Shown here one piece after another: positions 36,301-48,400 of a stretch of DNA of 64,000 nt; position 1 is the stretch's first letter; each line of letters starts with the position of its first letter. The stretch lies in the NCBI RefSeq assembly GCF_038502225.1, contig NC_091372.1, positions 8,544,482-8,608,481 of the forward strand, given 5' to 3'. The position numbers were made by a program, and so were the translations under genes. The notes under the pieces were generated by a model. That model saw nothing but the letters and a program-made list of their open reading frames with translations, did not search any database and had not been told where the DNA came from. The DNA is from Cherax quadricarinatus. Lineage: Eukaryota > Arthropoda > Malacostraca > Decapoda > Parastacidae.

Positions 36301-39300
36301 GACCACATCGACTCAAGGTTGAGGGACTGATTACCTCATTCTCCTCCTGTTCTTCAAGATTCTCCTTTGTATGGACTGATGAAGCCAGTGTGTGGCAAAA
36401 CGTTTCCTCAATAAAGATACCCAAGAGTTGCACATGTGTCTAATTTATCAAGAGTGTTGGTAAAACTATACTCTCATACATTCCCCTCTTTGCTTCCAAG
36501 GACAAAGTTCTTTGTCTCCACAGACTCCTAAGTGCACCACTCACCCTTTTCCCCTCATCAATTCTATGATTCACCTCATCCTTCATAGACCCATCCGCTG
36601 ACACGTCCACTCCCAAATATCTGAATACATTCACCTCCTCCATACTCTCTCCCTCCAATCTGATATCCAATCTTTCATCACCTAATATTTTTGTTATCCT
36701 CATAACCTTACTCTTTCCTGTATTCACTTTTAATTTTCTTCTTTTGCACACCCTACCAAATTCATCCACCAATCTCTGCAACTTCTCTTCAGAATCTCCC
36801 AAGAGCACAGTGTCATCAACAAAGAGCAACTTTGACAACTCCCACTTTGTGTGATTCTTTATCTTTTAACTCCACGCCTCTTGTCAAGACCCTCGCATTT
36901 ACTTCTCTTACAACCCCATCTATAAATTTATTAAACAACCACGGTGACATCACACATCCTTGTCTAAGGCCTACTTTTACTGGGAAATAATTTCCCTCTT
37001 TCCTGTGTACTCTAACTTGAGCCTCACTATCCTCGTAAAAACTCTTCACTGCTTTCAGTAACCTACCTCCTGCACCATACACCTGCAACATTTGCCACAT
37101 TGCCCCCCTATCCACCCTGTCATAAGCCTTTTCCAAATCCATAAATGCCACAAAGACCTCTTTAGCCTTATCTAAATACTGTTCACTTATATGTTTCACT
37201 GTAAACACCTGGTCCACACACCCCCTACCTTTCCTAAAGCCTCCTTGTTCATCTGCTATCCTATTCTCAGTCTTACTTTTAATTCTTTCAATAATAACTC
37301 TACCATACACTTTACCAGGTATACTCAACAGACTTATCCCCCTATAATTTTTGCACTCTCTTTTGTCCCCTTTGCCTTTATACAAAGGAACTATGCATGC
37401 TCTCTGCCAATCCCTAGGTACCTTACCCTCTTCCATACATTTATTAAATAATTGCACCAACCACTCCAAAACTATATCCCCACCTGCTTTTAATATTTCT
37501 ATCTTTATCCCATCAATCCCGGCTGCCTTACCCCCGTTCATTTTACCTACTGCCTTACGAACTTCCCCCACATGTGGGTTATTTACGTATTATAGTTCTT
37601 CCTTTTCTCGACATTTGTTTCTGGTAGTTGTGCTATATAATTTACTCACTTAACCGAGTTAGACCTTATTTATTACAGAGTGGGCTCTGATGGCCTGACA
37701 ATGGAGTTGCTCACTGATCAGTTAGTTACAAACATCATGGATGAAGTTACTGGACGTTCGTTTGATGCCTGTGATCGCCACGAGCCGCCACAACCAACAC
37801 ACCGTGGCTCCTCCTTGGTCAGTTACTTCACTTGTTTAATATGATTGCCTGCGAAAGGAAAGAATATAAAAGTTTGAAGGCCTGAGTCTTCTGTTAATTA
37901 TTAAAACACAGTTGTTGGTAACTATTTGTAAAAATAAATGGGAGTAAATGGGAAAGAATGGATGCAAAAAGTACAGAGATAATGCACTAAGTGTAAAGGG
38001 TCCAAGACATTTCAACATCCTCATTTATATTAATTTGAATTCCTAACATACCACTAACTGCAGCCAAGAGAGAAATAATAGAGTAAAAAGGCACAATACT
38101 GTGACAGGAACAATACACAGATATCTCGCACATAGTAGAAAGAAACTTAAGAAGTTTCGGTCCAACTTGGACCATTAACTAGTCACCATTCTTTCTCCTA
38201 TGTGCATGTTATTTGTGTAGGGAATTAATGTAATTTAAATTGGTTACTGACATGTAGGACTGTAGAGATATATTGGGAAAGTAGAGCACTTAGTACAAGT
38301 TGGCTTGGTTAGTTTTTATAGTTTATAGTTTGTGCCTGTTTTTTAAAGTCTAGCAAATTCAGTTCAGGTAAGAGTTACAGCAAATATTTATCTAGTAGTT
38401 AGGTCCCCAACATATGACATTAATATGTTGTCCAGAGGGCTGAGGAAGGGTTGTTGAGGTGGTTCGGACATGTAGAGAGAATGGAGCGAAACAGAATAAC
38501 TTCAAGAGTGTATCAGTCTGTAGTGGAAGGAAGGCGGGGTAGGGGTCGGCCTAGGAAGGGTTGGAGGGAGGGGGTAAAGGAGGTTTTGTGTGCGAGGGGC
38601 TTGGACTTCCAGCAAGCATGCGTGAGCGTGTTTGATAGGAGTGAATGGAGACAAATGGTTTTTAATACTTGACGTGCTGTTGGAGTGTGAGCAAAGTAAC
38701 ATTTATGAAGGGGTTCAGGGAAACCGGCAGGCCGGACTTGAGTCCTGGAGATGGGAAGTACAGTGCCTGCACTCTGAAGGAAGGGTGTTAATGTTGCAGT
38801 TTAAAAACTGTAGTGTAAAGCACCCTTCTGGCAAGACAGTGATGGAGTGAATGATGGTGAAAGTTTTTCTTTTTCGGGCCACCCTGCCTTGGTGGGAGTC
38901 GACCAGTGTGATAATAAAAAAAAAAAATAAAAAAAATTAGTGTTCCTGAAAATTGTAAGTTTAATGTTTGAAACTTTCATTCTGTTTTCCCATAGACACC
39001 CATACAGTAGGGCCCCGCTTTACAGCGTTTCGCCTTACGGCATTCCGCCGATATGTTGATTTCAAATTATGACCAAAACTTGCTATACGGCTTCCAGTTT
39101 TTCTAATATGGCACGCCCCACCCGGTTTGTTTACATTCTCTGTGAGCACATCTCTATTATGTCTGGAAATTTTCCAGAATTTCAAGTGTTTTAAGGTTAT
39201 TGCATACATTATTTTATATGTACTCTGATAATGTTACTTGTGTACCTGTACCTAAATATACTTGCACACTGTGCTGGCATGCAGGTACACATTAAAATCA

Positions 39301-39374
39301 CTAAGAGTCTTTACTCTTGGCATCACATAATAATATCTTGGGCACCTTAAATTTCGTATATTATGTTAATATAT

Positions 39375-39447
<73 letters not shown>

Positions 39448-42400
39448 CTTCAACAAGTCGGTCGTCTCCCACCGAGGCAGGGTGACCCAAAAAATAGAAA
39501 AAATCCCCAAAAAGAAAATACTTTCATCATCATTCAACACTTTCACCACACTCACACATTATCACTGCTTTTGCAGAGGTGCTCAGAATACAACAGTTTA
39601 GAAGCATATACGTATAGAGATACACAACATATCCCTCCAAACTGCCAATATATAGACATTTCCATTAATTCATCTATGATATTTTTTTCAAAATTATATA
39701 ATAAACGCGCAACATAACACGCAAACATGATACATACACCAACAGTATAAAAATTGACATAAATACGAGATATGTTTACTAAACGGTTTGTTGGAGTGTC
39801 GGAAGAATTAGGTTTTCTCTAGTCATGTACCAGTTACTTAACTGTAGAAAAATATTCCTTTTGTATGCCTTCACTCTATAGCTATTCAAGATCCTTGTGG
39901 GTTTAGTGCTTCTTTTTTCTTATGAGTGTGTTGCTGTTTATTTATTCTTCTGTACTAACTTGTCAGAGCATCATTCCTTTCAAAAATGATGTTACGTGAG
40001 AATGGAAGCTTTGGTCTTTATTTATTTTACTGTACCACTGTAGAGACAACTTGTACACAATGTAAGGTGCTGGTATGTACGTGTATGAACCATAACCAGA
40101 CGTGTTTGTTTACATAAGTACTCTGCGGCTCTGTCATCTTACTCGTTCTCTCTCTCGTTTATTTGTTTTTATCTCACTTACCTCTCGCCCTACATTAAGA
40201 CTGCAAATATTTTAAGGTAAGTAATGAGTGTACTGTATATGCATTTTATCGCTCTAGGGCGCTTTAAATGTCCTAGTAGGTGGGGTGGCCAGACAGACTG
40301 TCCTACCTCCTGCACCTGACTTTCTACATATAAATACTTTTCACCTCTCACCCTACATTAAGACCATTAAGACTACAAATATTTTAAGGTAAGTAATGAG
40401 TGTACTGTTTATGCATTTTATCACTCTAGGGCACTTTAAACGTCGTAGTATATTGTGTGGGTGCGGTGGCCAGGAGGGCTAACCTGCCTAAAACACCTGA
40501 CTTCTTACAATAAATACTACTCGCCTTTTGCCCTACATTATGACTACAAATATTTTGAGGTAAATAATGAATGTACTGTATGTGTATTTTACTTTTTATT
40601 GTTTTTTAATGCCTAGTTGTATTGCTAACTTAATGTATGTTAGTGTAAACTGTTATCTGGCATCTATATACATTTATAAGTGGAAAAAAATGGTGTTCTG
40701 CTTTCCGGCGATGTCTGCTTTGTGGCGGTAGCCTGGAACCTAACCTGCCGTGTAAGTGGGACCCTACTGTATTAAAATTGGATACATTCCCAAGCCATAA
40801 TATTCCTTATCTGTTCTCATTTTTTAAATGTGGACATTGAGAACCATATTTATTTTAGAGATTTGGACAGTGAAAGGGTTAAAAATGTTTCAATAAAAAT
40901 GTGTGAGCATGTTAGATAGGAGTGAATGGATACAAATGGTTTATGGGACTTAATGAACTGTTGGAATGTGAGTAGGGTAATATTTTGTGAAGGAATTCAA
41001 GCAAACCGGTTAGCAGGGCTTAAGTTCTGGAAGTGGGAAGTACAGGAGGGCCCCACTCTACAGTGCTTCGCTTTATAGCGCTTTGCTAATGCAGTGGTTT
41101 TCAATTATACCCATTATTCATTTATTAAGACTTCCTGCAATAAATATAATCACAACTCGCTAAAAGCTTAAGTATATGCATTTTTTTTAGGCCTATCTCT
41201 ATTGCACATTTAATATGATAATGTAAACATGTTATCAGACTTTTTATATGCATTTGAAAATGAAAAAAAGACTGTTTCACTTTACAGCGATTTTAATTTT
41301 ACAGCAGTAGCCGAAGCCTAACATGCTGTATAAGTGGGATCTGTCTGTACAGTGCCTGCACTCTGAAGGAGTAGTTTGGGATATTTGTTGTTTTAGTGAC
41401 ATTTTACTGTCATATCTAGCACATCTGGCAAGACAGTGATAGTGTGAATGATGGTGAAAGGGTTTCTTTTTCAGGACATTGCCTCAGTGGGAGACAGCCA
41501 GCATCTTGGGAAAAAAAAGTTAATTAAATAGAACAGAACTACAAAACAATACTATATGGGATATAGTATAGTGCAGATGTATAGAGGAGGGCAGCAGCTG
41601 GACTTTTTTTTTCAACAAGTCGGCCGTCTCCCACCAAGGCAGGGTGACCCAAAAAAGAAAGAAAATCCCCAAAAAGAAAATACTTTCATCATCATTCAAC
41701 ACTTTCACTACACTCACACATTATCACTGTTTTTGCAGAGGTGCTCAGAATACAACAGCTTAGAAGCATACACATATAAAGATACACAACATATCCCTCC
41801 AAACTGCCAATATCCCAAACCCCTCCTTTAAAGTGCAGGCATTGTACTTCCCATTTCCAGGACTCAAGTCCGACTATACGAAAATAACTGGTTTCCCTGA
41901 ACCCCTTCAATAAATGTTACCCTGCTCACACTCCAACAGCTCGTCAGGTCCCAAGTACCATTCGTCTCCATTCACTCCTATCTAACACGCTCACGCACGC
42001 TTGCTGGAAGTCCAAGCCCCTTGCCCACAAAACCTCCTTTACCCCCTCTCTCCAACCCTTTTGAGGACAACCCCTACTCCTCCTTCCTTCCCCTATAGAT
42101 TTATATGCTTTCCATGTCATTCTACTTTGATCCATTCTCTCTAAAGGACCAAACCACCTCAACAACCCCTCTTCTGCCCTCTGACTAATACTTTTATTAA
42201 CTCCACACCTTTTCCTAATTTCCACACTCCGAATTTTCTGCATAATATTTACACCACACATTGCCCTTAAACAGGACATCTCCACTGCCTCCAACTGTCT
42301 CCTCGCTGCTGCATTTACCACCCAAGCTTCACACCCATATAAGAGTGTTGGTACTACTATATTTTCATACATTCCCTTCTTTGCCTCCATAGATAACGTT

Positions 42401-45400
42401 TTTGACTCCACATATACCTCAACGCACCACTCACCTTTTTTCCCTCATCAATTCTATGATTAACCTCATCCTTCATAAATCCATCCGCCGACACGTCAAC
42501 TCCCAAGTATCTGAAAACATTCACTTCTTCCATACTCCTCCTCCCCAATTTGATATCCAATTTTTCTTTATCTAAATCATTTGATACCCTCATTACCTTA
42601 CTCTTTTCTATGTTCACTTTCAACTTTCTACCTTTACACACATTCCCAAACTCATCCACTAACCTTTGCAATTTTTCTTTAGAATCTCCAATAAGCACAG
42701 TATCATCAGCAAAAAGTAACTGTGTCAATTCCCATTTTGAATTTGATTCCCCAAAATTTAATCCCACCCCTCTCCCGAACACCCTAGCATTTACTTCCTT
42801 TACAACCCCATCTATAAATATATTAACCATGGTGACATTACACATCCCTGTCTAAGACCTACTTTTACCGGGAAGTAGTCTCCCTCTCTTCTACACACCC
42901 TAACCTGAGCCTCACTATCCTCATAAAAACTCTTTACAGCATTTAATAACTTACCACCTATTCCATATACTTGCAACATCTGCCACATTGCTCCTCTATC
43001 CACTCTATCATATGCCTTTTCTAAATCCATAAATGCAATAAAAACTTCCCTACCTTTATCTAAATACTGTTCACATATATGCTTCAATGTAAACACTTGA
43101 TCTACACATCCCCTACCCACTCTGAAACCTCCTTGCTCATCCGCAATCCTACATTCTGTCTTACCTCTAATTCTTTCAATTATAACCCTACCATACACTT
43201 TTCCTGGTGTACTCAGTGAACTTATTCCTCTTTAATTTTTACAGTCTCTTTTGTCCCTTTTCCCTTTATATAAAGGGACTATACATGCTCTCTGCGAATC
43301 CCTAGGTACCTTCCCCTCTTTCATACATTTATTAAACAAAAGTACCAACCACTCCAACACTATATCCTCCCCTGCTTTTAACATTTCTGTCATGATCCCA
43401 TCAGTTCCAGCTGCTTTACCCCCTTTCATTCTACGTAATGCCTCACGTACCTCCACCACACTTACATTCTGCTCTTCTTCACTCCTAAAAGATGGTATAC
43501 CTCCCTGGCCAGTGCATGAAATTACCGCCTCCCTTTCTTCCTTAACATTTAAAAGTTCCTCAAAATATTCTCGCCATCTACCTAATACCTCCCACTCCCC
43601 ATCTACTAACTCCCCTACTCTGTTTTTAACTGACAAATCCATATTTTCCCTAGGCTTTCTTAACTTGTTTAACTCACTCCAAAATTTTTTCTTATTTTCA
43701 TTAAAATTTCTTGACAGTGCCTCTCCCACTCTATCATCTGCTCTCCTTTTGCACTCTCTCACCACTCTCTTTACCTTTCTTTTACTCTCCATATACTCTG
43801 CTCTTCTTATAACACTTCTGCTTTGTAAAAACCTCTCATAAGCTACCTTTTTCTCTTTTATCACACCCTTTACTTCATCATTCCACCAATCACTCCTCTT
43901 TCCTCCTGCCCCCACCCTCCCATAACCACAAACTTCTGCCCCACATTCTAATACTGCATTTTTAAAACTATTCCAACCCTCTTCAACCCCCCCACTACTC
44001 ATCTTTGCACTAGCCCACCTTTCTGCCAATAGTTGCTTATATCTCACCCGAACTTCCTCCTCCCTTAGTTTATACACTTTCACCTCCCTCCTACTTGTTG
44101 TTGCCACCTTCCTCTTTTCCCATCTACCTCTTACTCTAACTATAGCTACAACTAAATAAGTTTTTATTTGTATTAAATCAGTAAATTGCCTCAGTTTTCT
44201 GATGAAAGGAAAAGAATAAATCTGGCAACTTACTGGTCCTTAATTATAAATATTTTCAGGATTATGCTGTAGATGTGTAAATTGAGATTTTATTTTATTG
44301 CAGACTGGAGATTTAAGCCAAGAAGAAGGCATGGCTTTGCGGCTGGCTTTTTTGCAGAGTGCCAGTCTGCGAGCCATATGTGCCATCATGAATTGTCCGT
44401 GTTATGCCGAGATGCTGCTGGTACCGAAGGCAGTGCAGGAAAAGGTGCGTATGGGAATCAAACATTGGGCACCACACAACAATGCATGTTGTCTTGTAAT
44501 CTTTCTCCTTACATTCTTTGGCTCCTTGTTGTGTGTTTAACTTTGAGGGCCCTTCAAGGGCCTTGATGCTGATGAAAGGGCTCCAGGTGCAAGGAATCTC
44601 CATACCATTTACAACATTGTTGTAAATGGTATTGAGATACTAGCAAAATGTTGAAGAGGACACTTGTGTACAATTCAAGACATTTATTAAGGGAAATGTT
44701 TCATTTATTATTAGCACTGATGAACCATTCATGGTGAAACATTTTTCATTAAACATCTGAAGTCATTAATGGTGAAATATTTCTTTTAATAAAATGTCCT
44801 GAACTGTACACAAGTGTCCTCTTTCTCAGGTGTCACAACAATTCTCACTATTAATTGATTTTTATTCCTACATTCATAGGTTATTCTAGTATATTTCTGT
44901 TTGATCATCAAGGAAGTAAACTTGGGTAAAAGTTTCCCAAGATAGTTCAGTTACCTTTACTTTGAAGATTACTTGAGTCCTGGAAATGGGAAGTACAATG
45001 CCTGCACTTTAAAGGAGGGGTTTGGGATATTGGCAGTTTGGAGGGATATGTTGTGTATCTTTATATGTGTATGCTTCTAAGCTGTTGTATTCTGAGCACC
45101 TCTGCAAAAACAGTGATAATGTGCGAGTGTGGTGAAGGTGTTGAATGATGATGAAAGTATTTTCTTTTTGGGGATTTTCTTTCTTTTTTTGGGTCACCCT
45201 GCCTCGGTGGGAGACGGCCGACTTGTTGAAAAAAAAAAAAAAAAAAAATCAGCCATTTCCCACAAAGGTAAGGTGGCCTGAAAAAGAAAAACTTTCACCA
45301 TCATTCACTCCATCACTGTTTTGCCAGAGGTGCACTTACACTACAGTTATAAAACTGCAGCATTAACACCCCTCCTTCAGAGTGCAGACACTGTACTTCC

Positions 45401-48400
45401 CATCTCCAGGACTCAGGTCCGGCCTGCCGGTTTCCCTGAATTAAAAAAAAAAAAAAAAAAACTCCTAACAGCACGTCAAGTCCTAAAAACCATTTGTCTC
45501 CATCTGCTTCTATCTAGCACGCTCATGCATGCCTGCTGGAAGTCCAAGCCCCTCGCACACAAAACCTACTTTACCCCCTCCCTCTAACCTTTTCTAAGCC
45601 TACCCCTACCCCGCCTTCCCTCCATTACAAATTTATACACGTTTGACATGATACCGTGATGAACAATGCACAAATAACCTGCACTTATGAGAAAGGAGTT
45701 AATGATGAGGTTTAGTGAGCACCAAACATTTAAGGATCATACAGCACTTATGGAATGGGATTCTTCAAAACAGCATTTAGGTGCCCTTGTTATTGCCAGC
45801 TGTTGCACTAGATGAAAGTAAATTTTATCATTAGATCACAATGTGTAATTGATTATATGATTGCAGTCTAGGTGTATTATTGATTGTATGACTGCTGCTG
45901 GCCCACTGCTACAATGATGCCATGCAAGCTAGGTGTATTATTGATTGTATGACTGCTGCTGGCCCACTGCTACAATGATGCCATGCAAGCTAGGTGTATT
46001 ATTGATTGTATGACTGCTACTGGCCCACTGCTACCATATTGCCATGCAAGCTGGGTGTATTATTGATTGTATGACTACTGCTGGCCCACTGCTACAATGA
46101 TGCCATGCAAACTGGGTGTATTATTGATTGTATGACTACTACTGGCCCACTGCTACAATGATGCCATGCAAACTGGGTGTATTATTGATTGTATGACTAC
46201 TGCTGGCCCACTGTTACAATGATGCCATGCAAGCTGGGTGTATTATTGATTGTAAGACTGCTGCTGGCCCACTGCTACAATGATGCCATGCAAGCTGGGT
46301 TTATTATTGATTGTATGACTGCTGCTGGCCCACTGCTACAATGATGCCATGCAAGCTGGGTGTATTATTGATTGTATGACTGCTGCTGGCCTACTGCTAC
46401 AATGATGCCATGCAAGCTGGGTGTATTATTGATTGTATGACTGCTGCTGGCCCACTGCTACAATGATGCCATGCAAGCTGGGTGTATTATTGATTGTATG
46501 ACTACTGTTGGCCTACTGCTACAATGATGCCATGCAAGCTGGGTGTATTATTGATTGTATGACTGCTGCTGGCCCACTGCTACAATGATGCCATGCAAGC
46601 TGGGTGTATTATTGATTGTATGACTGCTGCTGGCCCACTGCTACAATGATGCCATGCAAGCTGGGTGTATTATTGATTGTATGACTACTGTTGGCCCACT
46701 GCTACATTGATGCCATGCAAGCTGGGTGTATTATTGTTTGGCTGCTGCTGGCTCACTGCTACAATGATACCATGGAAGCTGGGTGTATTATTGATTGTAT
46801 GACTGCTGCTGGCCCACTGCTACAATGATGCCATGGAAGCTGGGTTTATTATTGATTGTATGACTGCTGCTGGCCCACTGCTACAGTGTTGCCATGCAAA
46901 TTGATTAGGCAAAATATGAGAACAGCATTTTGATTTCAGACCATACCACGGGCGGGATTGAACCCGCGGGTTCAATCCCGCCCGTGGTATGGTTTGTTTG
47001 CAATTGTGTCATAACGATTTTGCGAGTCATTTTGATTTCAGAACTGAAATAGTTTGTATAATTGCAAATAAATATGCATAACCACAAACTATTTTATTTT
47101 TTATTATCACACCGGCCGATTCCCACCAAGGCAGGGTGGCCCGAAAAAGAAAAACTTTCACCATCATTCACTCCATCACTGTCTTGCCAGAAGGGTGCTT
47201 TACACTACAGTTTTTAAACTGCAACATTAACACCCCTCCTTCAGAGTGCAGGCACTGTACTTCCCATCTCCAGGACTCAAGTCCGGCCTGCCGGTTTCCC
47301 TGAATCCCTTCATAAATGTTACTTTGCTCACACTCCAACAGCACGTCAAGTATTAAAAACCATTTGTCTCCATTCACTCCTATCAAACACGCTCACGCAT
47401 GCCTGCTGGAAGTCCAAGCCCCTCGCACACAAAACCTCCTTTACCCCCTCCCTCCAACCCTTCCTAGGCCGACCCCTACCCCGCCTTCCTTCCACTACAG
47501 ACTGATACACTCTTGAAGTCATTCTGTTTCGCTCCATTCTCTCTACATGTCCGAACCACCTCAACAACCCTTCCTCAGCCCTCTGGACAACAGTTTTGGT
47601 AATCCCGCACCTCCTCCTAACTTCCAAACTACGAATTCTCTGCATTATATTCACACCACACATTGCCCTCAGACATGACATCTCCACTGCCTCCAGCCTT
47701 CTCCTCGCTGCAACATTCATCACCCACGCTTCACACCCATATAAGAGCGTTGGTAAAACTATACTCTCATACATTCCCCTCTTTGCCTCCAAGGACAAAG
47801 TTCTTTGTCTCCACAGACTCCTAAGTGCACCACTCACTCTTTTTCCCTCATCAATTCTATGATTCACCTCATCTTTCATAGACCCATCTGCTGACACGTC
47901 CACTCCCAAATATCTGAATACGTTCACCTCCTCCATACTCTCTCCCTCCAATCTGATATTCAATCTTTCATCACCTAATCTTTTTGTTATCCTCATAACC
48001 TTACTCTTTCCTGTATTCACCTTTAATTTTCTTCTTTTGCACACCCTACCAAATTCATCCACCAATCTCTGCAACTTCTCTTCAGAATCTCCCAAGAGCA
48101 CAGTGTCATCAGCAAAGAGCAGCTGTGACAACTCCCACTTTGTGTGTGATTCTTTATCTTTTAACTCCACGCCTCTTGCCAAGACCCTCGCATTTACTTC
48201 TCTTACAACCCCATCTATAAATATATTAAACAACCACGGTGACATCACACATCCTTGTCTAAGGCCTACTTTTACTGGGAAAAAATTTCCCTCTTTCCTA
48301 CATACTCTAACTTGAGCCTCACTATCCTCGTAAAAACTCTTCACTGCTTTCAGTAACCTACCTCCTACACCATACACTTGCAACATCTGCCACATTGCCC

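Larger units (their letters stand above)
36088..36449. mobile_element. Penelope-like fold-back, 362 bp, with 12-bp target duplication
   Basis: Flanked by AAGAGTGTTGGT at 36076-36087 and 36450-36461; the intact site is seen in the sister RTE at about 47740. The two halves are near-perfect inverted copies meeting at about 36286, with almost no loop. Each half contains a hammerhead-like core and the GTTGCACATGTGTC terminus. Confidence 0.85.
35426..37570 (-). pseudogene. RTE family B LINE, split by a fold-back insertion
   Basis: Minus strand gives RT from VGKMNGGKAAGIDGIKIEIL to FDRSEWRRMVFNT and a 3' UTR ending near GGCCACCCTGCCTTGGTGGG. It has GLRQGCVMSPWLFN and LLFVDDTVLLGDS: A of FADD is V here, an unusual change next to the catalytic aspartates. 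Frameshift near 36830. The Penelope-like fold-back at 36088-36449 interrupts the LYGCEAW region. Confidence 0.85.

Noticed and set aside
39361..39555. Poly-lysine frame
   Set aside because: Poly-A tail of a LINE insertion read as protein.
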